Below, piece by piece: positions 1 through 7,682 of a stretch of 64,000 nt of DNA. The DNA lies in the NCBI RefSeq assembly GCF_913773635.1, contig NZ_CAJYGQ010000007.1:1-64000 (forward strand), read 5' to 3'. Position 1 is the stretch's first letter. Each line of letters starts with the position of its first letter. The DNA is from an uncultured Mucilaginibacter sp. (GTDB taxonomy: Bacteria; Bacteroidota; Bacteroidia; Sphingobacteriales; Sphingobacteriaceae). The notes beneath the pieces were generated by a model. That model searched no databases. It was given only the letters and a program-made list of their open reading frames with translations, and had not been told where the DNA came from. The position numbers and the translations under genes are program-made.

Positions 1-72
1 AACAGAGAAGTTAAGCCCGCCAGAGCCGATGGTACTGCAGTAAAATGTGGGAGAGTAGGTCGGCGCCAACCC
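1..72 (+). rRNA. rrf: 5S rRNA, 3' part (truncated by window start)
   Basis: The first ~72 bases match the 3' two thirds of a bacterial 5S rRNA: the AGAGAAGTTAAGCCC block, the GATGGTACTGC arm and the closing GTGGGAGAGTAGGTCGGCGCC segment are all present. The 5' end lies outside the window, so this is the end of an rrn operon read on the plus strand. The exact 3' end is estimated from the pairing segment and may be off by a few bases. Confidence 0.93.
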
Positions 73-84
73 TTACAAGTTCAT

Positions 85-119
85 AAACCCCTGTCGTTGC
101 TAAAACGTCAGGGGTTTCT
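85..119 (+). terminator. rrn operon terminator
   Basis: A 9-bp perfect stem (AAACCCCTG at 85-93 with CAGGGGTTT at 109-117) encloses a further CGTT/AACG pairing and is followed by T-rich sequence. It lies just after the 5S gene and fits a Rho-independent terminator for the rRNA operon. Confidence 0.85.
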
Positions 120-261
120 TGTTTAAACGTACTTTGCAATTAAAGAAAGCAATCATTCTCAAGATATGAATTCGCTTTTCTTAAAGGTTGGTTCTCAAAA
201 CGATCATTCTCTCTAAAATATCTTCATCAGTATCCAAACCAATTTCTTAAGCATAACTTCG

Positions 262-269
262 TAGCTTTG
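262..269 (+). promoter_or_regulatory. Bacteroidota -7 promoter box upstream of moaC
   Basis: TAGCTTTG matches the Bacteroidota -7 consensus TAnnTTTG exactly and ends 16 bases before the moaC ATG, which would leave a 5' leader of only about ten bases. No clear -33 TTG was found at the expected spacing, so the assignment rests on the -7 box and its position after the rrn terminator. Confidence 0.45.
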
Positions 270-285
270 TGCAAATACATCGCCC

Positions 286-774
286 ATGGAAGATTCTGCT
301 AAGATATTCAGTCATCTTGATGACGCTACAAATATGCCTGCTATGGTAAACGTGAGCGGCAAGGAGGTTGCGCACCGTGTAGCAGTTGCACAAAGTATTG
401 TATTGCTCAACAAAGAGATTGCCGATCAACTGGACAATAATGACATACAGACAAAAAAGGGACCTGTATTTCAAACAGCAATTATCGCTGGTACTATGGC
501 CGCTAAAAAGACATCAGATCTTATACCGCTGTGTCATCCATTACCTGTAGAAAATTGTAAGTTCGACGTAAGTTTAAATGCAGGTTACGAGGTTGTGATA
601 CATTGCACCGTATCAGTAACATCAAAAACAGGCGTTGAAATGGAGGCATTGACGGGGGCGAGTATTGCTGCACTCACTATTTACGATATGTGCAAAGCTT
701 TTTCGCATGATATCATCATTAAAGAAACGAAGCTATTAAGTAAAACAGGCGGTAAAAGCGACTATAATGGCTGA
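286..774 (+). CDS. moaC: Cyclic pyranopterin monophosphate synthase MoaC
   Basis: MoaC works with MoaA in the first step of molybdenum cofactor synthesis, converting the GTP-derived 3',8-cyclo intermediate to cyclic pyranopterin monophosphate. The 162 residues equal the usual family length. Family blocks are present: IPLCHPLPVENC near residue 80, GVEMEALTGASIAAL near 117, a CKAF segment and the C-terminal KTGGKSD signature with its conserved lysine. The ATG at 286 gives the expected N-terminal region (a MVNVSGK-type motif). It is the first gene of the Moco/molybdate cluster, and its end overlaps the next gene by 8 bases, which suggests translational coupling. Confidence 0.95.
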   Translation: MEDSAKIFSHLDDATNMPAMVNVSGKEVAHRVAVAQSIVLLNKEIADQLDNNDIQTKKGPVFQTAIIAGTMAAKKTSDLIPLCHPLPVENCKFDVSLNAGYEVVIHCTVSVTSKTGVEMEALTGASIAALTIYDMCKAFSHDIIIKETKLLSKTGGKSDYNG

Positions 775-1915
775 ACATCAAAAGCACATTAAGCTAAGTA
801 AACCAACTCTTGGCCACTTTCACCGCAATGAGCTAGGGATATTAGGTACCAATTGTAGTGCGATACGACAGCTGGCTAACGCCATCATCGTTGAACTGTC
901 GTCAATGTACAAAATAGCTTATATTGATGCTGAACATAAACCTGCTCAGAAACAGGACGAGTCAATACTGAGTCATGGTGGTTCGTTTGAATTAGTAGAT
1001 AAAATAAGCCATCGGAGTTTAAGTCTTAAACAAACATTCAATACTTATCAAAGCAGGTCTTTATTTATTGATCAGGACCTGGTGCTGGTTAACGCTAATC
1101 ACTTCCCGGCTCAATTTCAAATTGCCGTAATTGACCCCGCAAAGCCGCTTGACAAAAAACTTGAAAAGCTTAGCAATGTTCAACTCATATTACTAAACGA
1201 GGGTGTTACAACCTTGCCACATTTTCTCTCGGAGTATTTTCCATCTGGATTTGCTGCGCCCATTTTAAAAATTACCGATACCATACATATAGCAACCTTT
1301 ATAAACACATGGTTAAAGGAGCGTAAGGCTCCGCTCAATGGATTAGTGCTGGCGGGCGGCAAGAGTGAGCGTATGCAAATGGATAAAGGAAGTATAAGTT
1401 ACTTTGGGCAAAGCCAGCGTTTGTACGTTCATAAATTACTGACCTCTTTTTGTGTAAACACATTTATTTCTTATGCAACTGATGGTGACGTACAGGCCAG
1501 CGAACAATTGCCGGTAATAACTGATACTTTTGCCGGGTTAGGACCAATAGGAGGCATACTCTCAGCATTTCGCAGCCGGCCTGATGCAGCCTGGCTAACC
1601 GTGGCTTGCGATATGCCATACCTAACAGCTGAAACGCTTAACTACTTAGTACAGCATCGTAACACATCAAAACTGGCCACCTGCTTTATTGATGCTAATA
1701 ATGAGTTCCCGGAACCGTTAGTTACTATTTGGGAACCCAAGGCTTACGCTGTGATATTGCAATTTTTGGCGCAAGGTTACTCTTGTCCACGCAAGGTGTT
1801 AATCAATTCTGAGGTGGAGTTATTACAGGCGCCAAATGTAAATGAGTTTAAGAATATAAATTTGCCCAATGAGCGCGATGCAGTTATTGATGATTTAAAA
1901 ACGGGGTGTAAGTAA
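767..1915 (+). CDS. mobA: MobB-like/MobA fusion, molybdopterin guanylyltransferase
   Basis: Residues ~190-382 are a MobA-type nucleotidyltransferase: LAGGKSERMQMDKG nucleotide-binding loop, GPIGGILSAF, and the ACDMPYL metal-binding Asp motif. This domain attaches GMP (from GTP) to molybdopterin. Residues 1-185 are an extra domain whose opening (ELGILGTNCSAIRQLA) has the position and surroundings of a MobB P-loop but lacks the GKT/S residues. Later segments (DLVLVNANHF, a VIDPAKPL strand) also follow a MobB-like plan. Seen: a two-domain protein about twice MobA length. Inferred: a degenerate MobB-like domain that can no longer bind GTP in the normal way. It sits between moaC and a periplasmic protein gene. 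Confidence 0.85.
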   Translation: MAEHQKHIKLSKPTLGHFHRNELGILGTNCSAIRQLANAIIVELSSMYKIAYIDAEHKPAQKQDESILSHGGSFELVDKISHRSLSLKQTFNTYQSRSLFIDQDLVLVNANHFPAQFQIAVIDPAKPLDKKLEKLSNVQLILLNEGVTTLPHFLSEYFPSGFAAPILKITDTIHIATFINTWLKERKAPLNGLVLAGGKSERMQMDKGSISYFGQSQRLYVHKLLTSFCVNTFISYATDGDVQASEQLPVITDTFAGLGPIGGILSAFRSRPDAAWLTVACDMPYLTAETLNYLVQHRNTSKLATCFIDANNEFPEPLVTIWEPKAYAVILQFLAQGYSCPRKVLINSEVELLQAPNVNEFKNINLPNERDAVIDDLKTGCK

Positions 1916-1948
1916 AATGCCTTATCTTGTTCCGTTACACTTACGTCA

Positions 1949-2431
1949 ATGAATCTAATTAAACTGAGTTTGCTTGCTATACTAACAATACTGTGTGTTA
2001 ATGTAAGCGCACAAAACATAACAATAAGCGGGCAGGATATAACTACAGTAACCTTGGGCAAAGCTGAGATAATGGCTTTAAAGCCTGTCATAGTTATGGC
2101 TAAAGGTCATGATCAAAAAGTACACAGGTACGCTGGGGCTGCACTTGCTGATGTTTTGAAGAGAGCGGGCGTAACCTTGGGTGATTCATCTAAACGGAAG
2201 ACCATTCTATCTTACATCGTAGTTACAGCTGCAGATAATTATAAGGCTATTTATGCCTTGTCCGAAATTGATCCGCTATTTGCAAACCGTACTATAATTC
2301 TAGCTTATAAAGTAGATAAGAAGGCCTTGCCTGAAAACGACGCTCCTTTTCAAATTATAGTGGCAGGTGAGAAAATACATTCTCGCTGGGTAAGGCAGGT
2401 AAGTGCTATCGAGTTGGTTACAGCAAAGTAA
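1949..2431 (+). CDS. Periplasmic sulfite-oxidase-fold (molybdopterin-binding-like) protein
   Basis: 160 residues: a signal peptide (about residues 1-21, ending VSAQ) followed by one domain resembling the molybdopterin-binding domain of the sulfite oxidase family. Recognisable parts are an opening ITISG strand, VHRYAGAALADVLKRAG, an SYIVVTAADNYKA strand and a C-terminal RWVRQVSAIEL segment. The mature part has no cysteine, so the thiolate that ligates Mo in true sulfite oxidases is missing. Its place between mobA and modA, three bases before modA, links it to molybdenum handling. A binding or chaperone role is inference, and a Mo-free ligand-binding role is equally possible. Confidence 0.65.
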   Translation: MNLIKLSLLAILTILCVNVSAQNITISGQDITTVTLGKAEIMALKPVIVMAKGHDQKVHRYAGAALADVLKRAGVTLGDSSKRKTILSYIVVTAADNYKAIYALSEIDPLFANRTIILAYKVDKKALPENDAPFQIIVAGEKIHSRWVRQVSAIELVTAK

Positions 2432-2434
2432 GCC

Positions 2435-3169
2435 ATGAAATTTAAAATCGCCCTATACGTATTACTTCTTCCTGTATTTACTCATGCGCAAAACTTGCGT
2501 GTTGCTGTTGCCGCAAATGCACAGTTTGTAAGTGAGGCTCTTGTTAAAGAATTCAAAAAGCAAACAGGTATTAGCATGCAATTAATTGTGGGGGCATCGG
2601 GTAAGTTTACGGCGCAGATAGAGCAGGGCGCTCCTTTTGATGTTTTTATGTCGGCAGACATGGTTTATCCGCAAAGGCTTTATGAGAAAAAACTAACCGT
2701 TTCGGCGCCTCAAATTTATGCTTACGGTACGTTAGTTTTATGGACTACAAAGTTGAAGCAACCCTTGATGTCTTCGCTCACTCAAAGAAGCATCAGTAAA
2801 ATTGCAGTGGCCAACCCTAAGCTTGCACCATACGGAACAGCAGCTATGCAGGCTCTAAAACAGCTTAACTTATTAAATGCACTTCAGTCCAAAGTTGTAT
2901 ATGGCGAAAGTATAGCCCAGGTTAACCAATATTTATTGACTGGGGTTGCTGATGCTGCATTTACAGCCAAGGCTGTAGTAATGCATGGTGAAAACAAAAA
3001 CATAGGCAGCTGGACTGATGTTGACAGCAAGCTGTATAAGCCAATTGCCCAGGGCGTGGTTATATTAAAAAATGCTGATAAGCAAAATATGAAGTACGCC
3101 GCTATGTTTTATAGGTTTTTATTCAGTAGAGCCGCCAAACACATTTTTAAAGCTTACGGGTATAAATAA
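2435..3169 (+). CDS. modA: Molybdate ABC transporter, periplasmic binding protein
   Basis: Binds molybdate (and tungstate) in the periplasm and delivers it to ModBC. The 244 residues start with a signal peptide (cleavage after THAQ, ~18) and then show ModA blocks: LRVAVAANAQFV, the GASGKFTAQIEQGAPFDVF anion-binding region near residue 53, ADMVYPQRL, and AVANPKLAPYGTAA near 120. Length and motifs are standard. It is followed after 53 bases by modB, with the same strand and order as typical modABC operons. The preceding gene ends 3 bases upstream of its start. Confidence 0.93.
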   Translation: MKFKIALYVLLLPVFTHAQNLRVAVAANAQFVSEALVKEFKKQTGISMQLIVGASGKFTAQIEQGAPFDVFMSADMVYPQRLYEKKLTVSAPQIYAYGTLVLWTTKLKQPLMSSLTQRSISKIAVANPKLAPYGTAAMQALKQLNLLNALQSKVVYGESIAQVNQYLLTGVADAAFTAKAVVMHGENKNIGSWTDVDSKLYKPIAQGVVILKNADKQNMKYAAMFYRFLFSRAAKHIFKAYGYK

Positions 3170-3222
3170 GTACTTAGCTGCCATTAAATAAAATACTTTC
3201 CAAGTAGCCAATCTTAATAACA

Positions 3223-3894
3223 ATGTATCAACCGCTGTGGCTTACTTTTAAACTTGCACTCGTAACTACGGTGTGTTTAGTTGTTATAGGTATTCCAATA
3301 GCTGCGGGGCTGGCGCGAAGCAAGTCGAAACTAAAATCGGTTGCAGAGGCTGTAATCAGTCTGCCTTTGGTACTGCCGCCATCTGTTTTAGGCTTTTATT
3401 TGTTGTTGGCATTTAGTCCTCAAAACGGATTTGGCAAAATGCTCAACGATGCATTTAGTCTGCGTTTGATATTTTCATTCACAGGTTTAGTGCTCGGTTC
3501 TGTAATTTATAGCTTACCATTTATGGTTCATCCGGTTCAGGCAGGTTTAGAGGCTTTACCTTCAAGTTTAAAAGAGGCATCGCAAACATTGGGTAAAAGT
3601 AATTTAACTACATTTTTTAAAGTGTTGCTGCCTAATATTAAACCGGCCATATTAACTGGATTGATTTTAAGCTTTGCTCATACCTTAGGTGAATTTGGCT
3701 TGGTTTTGATGATAGGGGGAAACATACCGGGTGTTACGCGGGTAGCCTCCATTGCCGTTTATGACGAAGTTGAGGCATTAAATTTCAGCACAGCACATGT
3801 TTACGCTGGTATATTGCTAGCAATTTCCTTCGTTATTTTGCTTATAGTTTATACCACAAACAGGCACATTTTTAAAAACCGTATCACTCAATGA
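3223..3894 (+). CDS. modB: Molybdate ABC transporter permease
   Basis: Inner-membrane permease of the molybdate importer. The 223 residues contain about five hydrophobic segments, the LPLVLPPSVLGFYLL block typical of ModB/CysT, and the cytoplasmic EAA-type loop EASQTLGKSNLTTFFKVLLP that docks on ModC. The C-terminal half carries HTLGEFGLVLMIGGNIPG, a family hallmark. Its last four bases overlap the modC start (ATGA junction), so the two are probably translated together. Confidence 0.94.
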   Translation: MYQPLWLTFKLALVTTVCLVVIGIPIAAGLARSKSKLKSVAEAVISLPLVLPPSVLGFYLLLAFSPQNGFGKMLNDAFSLRLIFSFTGLVLGSVIYSLPFMVHPVQAGLEALPSSLKEASQTLGKSNLTTFFKVLLPNIKPAILTGLILSFAHTLGEFGLVLMIGGNIPGVTRVASIAVYDEVEALNFSTAHVYAGILLAISFVILLIVYTTNRHIFKNRITQ

Positions 3895-4745
3895 TCAGCA
3901 TTAACATACATAAGCAACTGCACATGGCGCAGGGAAAGAGTATGCTGAACGTCAATGTGCAAATTGCCAGCAAGTCATTTACAGCAATCTATGGCCCCTC
4001 AGGTGCTGGAAAAACTTCATTATTGAGAATGATTGCCGGTCTTATGCCGCCTGAAGGAGGCTGTATTGAGGTAGAGGACGTAACTTGGTTTAATTCTGTA
4101 AAAGAAATAAGTCTCCCTCCGCAAAATCGGGATATCGGCTTTGTATTTCAAGACAATGCTCTTTTTCCAAATATGACCGTTGAAGAAAACCTGCTGTACG
4201 CCTTACCTAAAAATGCAGATAGATCAAAGGTTTACAAGTTATTAAAGATGGTAGGTCTGGATAACCTCGTGCGGCAACGTCCTGAGCTTTTATCGGGCGG
4301 TCAAAAACAGCGTGTGGCACTTGCGCGTGCGTTGGTAAGGCAGCCTAAAGTGCTGTTGCTTGATGAGCCATTATCGGCTTTAGATGATATAAACAGGGTA
4401 AGTTTGCAAAGTTATTTACAACAATTACATGATGAGTTTGGCCTTACAACAATAATGGTAAGCCACAACGTATCTGAAATTTTTAAACTGGCTGACAATG
4501 TTATACATCTTGATAACGGTTTGGTGAAACAAAACGAAACGCCGGCACGCTTGTTTAACATACCGGATGCACAGCACGAGCTTACTTTAATTGGCGAAGT
4601 AGTGCAGGTAAATCATACAGAAATTTTTATACTGGCTGATGGCAATGTTATTAAAGTAAAGCAAACATTGCAAACAGCAGACTTAAGCATAGGCAGTAAA
4701 GTAAGTATACACGCGGCTGACCTTTCTTTAAAAAAGCTTTCTTAA
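3891..4745 (+). CDS. modC: Molybdate ABC transporter ATP-binding protein
   Basis: ATPase of the ModABC importer. Walker A is GPSGAGKTSLLRM near residue 35, the ABC signature LLSGGQKQRVALARAL near 139, and Walker B VLLLDEPLSALDD near 159, with the H-loop SHNVSEI following. Residues ~220-284 form a short C-terminal region compatible with one TOBE-like molybdate-binding unit. At 284 residues it is shorter than E. coli ModC (about 350), which has a double TOBE. It overlaps modB by 4 bases, and moaD follows after 55 bases. Confidence 0.93.
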   Translation: MISINIHKQLHMAQGKSMLNVNVQIASKSFTAIYGPSGAGKTSLLRMIAGLMPPEGGCIEVEDVTWFNSVKEISLPPQNRDIGFVFQDNALFPNMTVEENLLYALPKNADRSKVYKLLKMVGLDNLVRQRPELLSGGQKQRVALARALVRQPKVLLLDEPLSALDDINRVSLQSYLQQLHDEFGLTTIMVSHNVSEIFKLADNVIHLDNGLVKQNETPARLFNIPDAQHELTLIGEVVQVNHTEIFILADGNVIKVKQTLQTADLSIGSKVSIHAADLSLKKLS

Positions 4746-4800
4746 CTTTACTACTGCCGCAAAATTTACCGCAATCATTTTGTTGCTTTTTATTACAATA

Positions 4801-5040
4801 ATGAACGTTTTACTATTTGGCATTACACGAGATATTACCGGGCAAAGTAGGTTAACTGTTCCTGCTGATGCAGGTATTAATACCGTAGCCGGTTTAAAAG
4901 ATTGGTTGGGAGTACATTACCCGGGGTTTAAACAATTAAAATCGTTAGCCATTGCTGTTGATAATGAATATGCCAATGATGAAGATGCCATTGGCCCCGC
5001 GCAGGAAATTGCGTTAATACCACCAGTTAGCGGCGGATAG
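4801..5040 (+). CDS. moaD: Molybdopterin synthase sulfur carrier subunit MoaD
   Basis: Small ubiquitin-fold protein whose C-terminal Gly-Gly becomes a thiocarboxylate and donates sulfur to cPMP within molybdopterin synthase. The 79 residues end in IPPVSGG, exactly at the stop, as required. The opening MNVLLFGITRDITG fits MoaD. An in-frame TTG lies 21 bases upstream, but the ATG at 4801 gives the normal family N-terminus. The partner moaE starts across the stop codon (TAGTGATG), and the activating E1 enzyme is the MoeB homologue at 6516. Confidence 0.93.
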   Translation: MNVLLFGITRDITGQSRLTVPADAGINTVAGLKDWLGVHYPGFKQLKSLAIAVDNEYANDEDAIGPAQEIALIPPVSGG

Positions 5041-5042
5041 TG

Positions 5043-5453
5043 ATGTTGATTAGACTAGTTGAACATATTGACCTTAATGAGGCATTTGCTTACCTCAACT
5101 CGCCAATGGCTGGTGCTGTAAATTTTTTTATAGGTACGGTACGCAACCAAACTAAAGGCAAAGAAGTTTTGCATCTTGATTTTGAGGCCTATGATGCAAT
5201 GGCACTTACACAAATGGAAAAGCTGGCTAACATTGCCATGCATAGGTGGCCGCTGGTTGGTGTTGCCGTTATTCATGCCATCGGAGCCAAGCGGCCAGGT
5301 ACGCCTGTAGTACTTATTGGCGTATCATCGGCCCACCGCGAAGCATCTTTTGAGGCGTGCCGTTTTTTAATTGATGAATTAAAGAAAAGTGTTCCTATAT
5401 GGAAGAAGGAATACTTTGAAGATAACAGCGTTTGGGTGAATGCTCATCCGTAA
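5043..5453 (+). CDS. moaE: Molybdopterin synthase catalytic subunit MoaE
   Basis: Catalyses transfer of sulfur from MoaD thiocarboxylate to cyclic pyranopterin monophosphate to form molybdopterin. The 136 residues contain the family blocks GAVNFFIGTVRNQTKG (near 26), LDFEAYDAMA, the basic GAKRPGTPVVLIGVSSAHREA segment, and the catalytic lysine region SVPIWKKEYFED near the C-terminus. A GTG at 5040 overlaps the moaD stop and could be the start instead; it changes the protein by one residue. moaA follows 9 bases downstream. Confidence 0.94.
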   Translation: MLIRLVEHIDLNEAFAYLNSPMAGAVNFFIGTVRNQTKGKEVLHLDFEAYDAMALTQMEKLANIAMHRWPLVGVAVIHAIGAKRPGTPVVLIGVSSAHREASFEACRFLIDELKKSVPIWKKEYFEDNSVWVNAHP

Positions 5454-5462
5454 TCATAAACG

Positions 5463-6455
5463 ATGAACAACAAACTGGTAGATAAATACGGCAGACAGCT
5501 GAACTACTTGCGGCTTTCGGTAACCGATCGTTGCAATTTCAGGTGCTATTACTGCATGCCCGAGGAGGGTATAAATTTTTCCCGTCGCCAGGATTTGCTT
5601 TCATTTGATGAAATGCTGTTGCTGTCGGATGTTTTTTGCCGCCTTGGTGTAAGCAAAATACGCATTACAGGTGGCGAGCCCTTTGTGAGGAATGGTATAA
5701 TGCCATTTTTAAAAAAACTAAGCGGTACTCAAGGTTTAAGTGAAATTACGGTTACCAGTAACGGAACGCTTTCAGATAAATACCAGGTACAGCTAAAGCA
5801 AATGGGTATTACTAAGATCAACATCAGCCTAGATTCGTTAAGCCGTGATCGTTTTATGCACATTACCCGGCGCGACGACTTTGAAAATGTTTATGCAGGC
5901 ATATTTAAACTGCTTGATAACGGTTTCAAGGTAAAATTGAATTGCGTGGTGGCTGATAATAAAAACATCCAGGATATTATTCCCTTTATTGACCTTACCC
6001 GTAACTATGCGCTATCGGTGCGTTTTCTGGAAGAAATGCCATTCAACGGAAGCGATGGTTCGCAAGTTTTATCTGACTGGAATTACCGTCGTATTCAAGA
6101 ATACATTGCTGCGCACTATACGGAGGTAACACCATTGATTAATGAGGACAGTTCAACTTCTGTAAACTATAAAATTCCGGGTTATGAAGGGAGCTTTGGC
6201 ATTATACCCTCTTTTAGCCGTACATTTTGCGGAACCTGTAACCGCATCAGGCTATCGGCCACCGGTGAGCTGCGTACTTGCCTGTATGGACCGTCGGCTG
6301 CCAATCTCAGAGATATACTCCGGAGCGGAGCAACTATTGAAGAAATTGAAAAATGTATTATAGCTGCCGTAAGCGCTCGCGAAGCAAATGGTTTTGATGC
6401 TGAGGCCGCCAATAATGGAGCAACTCATACGTCCATGTCGGTGTTAGGTGGTTGA
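5463..6455 (+). CDS. moaA: GTP 3',8-cyclase MoaA (radical SAM)
   Basis: Radical SAM enzyme for the first Moco step, acting on GTP together with MoaC. The N-terminal cluster motif is CNFRCYYCMPEEG (CxxxCxxC) at about residue 24, followed by RITGGEPFVR. The second cluster motif is CGTCNRIRLSATGELRTC near residue 256. The protein ends in Leu-Gly-Gly, matching the C-terminal GG tail that enters the MoaA active site. Length 330 is normal. It is co-directional with moaE and with the moeB gene 60 bases downstream. Confidence 0.96.
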   Translation: MNNKLVDKYGRQLNYLRLSVTDRCNFRCYYCMPEEGINFSRRQDLLSFDEMLLLSDVFCRLGVSKIRITGGEPFVRNGIMPFLKKLSGTQGLSEITVTSNGTLSDKYQVQLKQMGITKINISLDSLSRDRFMHITRRDDFENVYAGIFKLLDNGFKVKLNCVVADNKNIQDIIPFIDLTRNYALSVRFLEEMPFNGSDGSQVLSDWNYRRIQEYIAAHYTEVTPLINEDSSTSVNYKIPGYEGSFGIIPSFSRTFCGTCNRIRLSATGELRTCLYGPSAANLRDILRSGATIEEIEKCIIAAVSAREANGFDAEAANNGATHTSMSVLGG

Positions 6456-6515
6456 TGCTTTACCATGCTATAATCAATCTTTTTGCTGCTTAGAGTTTTA
6501 TTAAAATCTGCATCT

Positions 6516-7682
6516 ATGCCTCACAACGAATTTGATAACAGTAATAAGTTTCCTGATTCAGAAAGCGCCGGGCGTTATTCCCGTCAGGTTCAATTATCGG
6601 GGTTTGGCCAGTCTGCCCAGCAAAAGTTAAAAGAAGCTAGAGTGCTGGTAGTAGGAGCAGGTGGTTTAGGCGTGCCTGTGTTGCAATACTTAACAGGAAT
6701 GGGCATAGGTACCATAGGCGTAATTGATGCCGATGTAGTTAGCCTGAGCAATTTGCACCGCCAGGTTTTGTATAATGAAAATGATGTAGGAAAAAGTAAG
6801 GTTGAGACTGCTGTTAACAAATTAAGTAAGCTGAACAGGCAAGTGAGCTTTAAAGCTTACAATCAATTATTGTCTGTAAAAAACGCTCTCGAAATAATAA
6901 TTAATTATGATATAGTGGTTGATGCTACTGATAACATAAGCACCCGCTATTTGATAAATGATGCCTGCGTAATAAGTAACAAGCCTTTTGTATACGGTGC
7001 TGTGCAGCAGTTTGAAGGGTATGTAAGTGTATTCAACTACCTCAACGGACCAACCTACCGGTGTTTGTACCCAACGCCGCCGGCCAACGGCGAAATTCCG
7101 GATTGTAATACAGCCGGAGTATTAGGCGTTACACCTGCTATAGTGGGCAGCCAGCAGGCATTACAAGTAGTAAAACTAATTACGGGAATAGGCAAAACGC
7201 TCTCCGGCTACCTGCAGATATTTGATTTTTTGCAGGATGAACAATATAAAATGAAGTTAAAAGTTCGTCCTGAAAGCAGGCAGATTACGGCCTTAAAAAA
7301 TAGTTATGCAGAAGTAGTTTGTAATACTGTATTAAAGCTTTCAGTTGATGAATTATTTGATTGGTATGAAAGCGGAAAGAAATTTCAGCTGATAGACGTA
7401 CGCGAGTTAAAAGATTTTATAACCGGACATTTGACCGGCGCCGTATCTGTGCCCTACAACCAGTTCAATGCAGGGCAAATTAAGGTAAATGCTAAAGAGC
7501 CCATAGTCATGTTCTGTCAAAAAGGAGCCCGAAGCAACAGCACCGCGCAAATGCTACAGCAAAAATATCCGCAGGCTGAAATTTACAGCGTTTTAGGCGG
7601 TATGGAATATTGGGAAGATGAATTTGACGATGAGTATATGATTTCACCCGGTTTACAAAATGGCGGAGGAGGCACTGTATGA
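6516..7682 (+). CDS. moeB: MoeB/ThiF-type adenylyltransferase with C-terminal rhodanese domain
   Basis: E1-like enzyme expected to adenylate the MoaD C-terminus; the rhodanese domain can supply sulfur, as in eukaryotic MOCS3/Uba4. Residues ~15-255 are the E1 domain: GAGGLGVPVLQYL nucleotide loop, DADVVSLSNLHRQ, DNISTRYLIND, and a PDCNTAGVLG stretch carrying the conserved cysteine. Residues ~285-380 are rhodanese with active-site CQKGARS. The structural zinc site looks lost: the usual CYRC is TYRC here and no CPxC pair follows. ATG 6516 is chosen over an upstream in-frame codon because it starts the conserved part. It overlaps moeA by 4 bases. Confidence 0.9.
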   Translation: MPHNEFDNSNKFPDSESAGRYSRQVQLSGFGQSAQQKLKEARVLVVGAGGLGVPVLQYLTGMGIGTIGVIDADVVSLSNLHRQVLYNENDVGKSKVETAVNKLSKLNRQVSFKAYNQLLSVKNALEIIINYDIVVDATDNISTRYLINDACVISNKPFVYGAVQQFEGYVSVFNYLNGPTYRCLYPTPPANGEIPDCNTAGVLGVTPAIVGSQQALQVVKLITGIGKTLSGYLQIFDFLQDEQYKMKLKVRPESRQITALKNSYAEVVCNTVLKLSVDELFDWYESGKKFQLIDVRELKDFITGHLTGAVSVPYNQFNAGQIKVNAKEPIVMFCQKGARSNSTAQMLQQKYPQAEIYSVLGGMEYWEDEFDDEYMISPGLQNGGGGTV

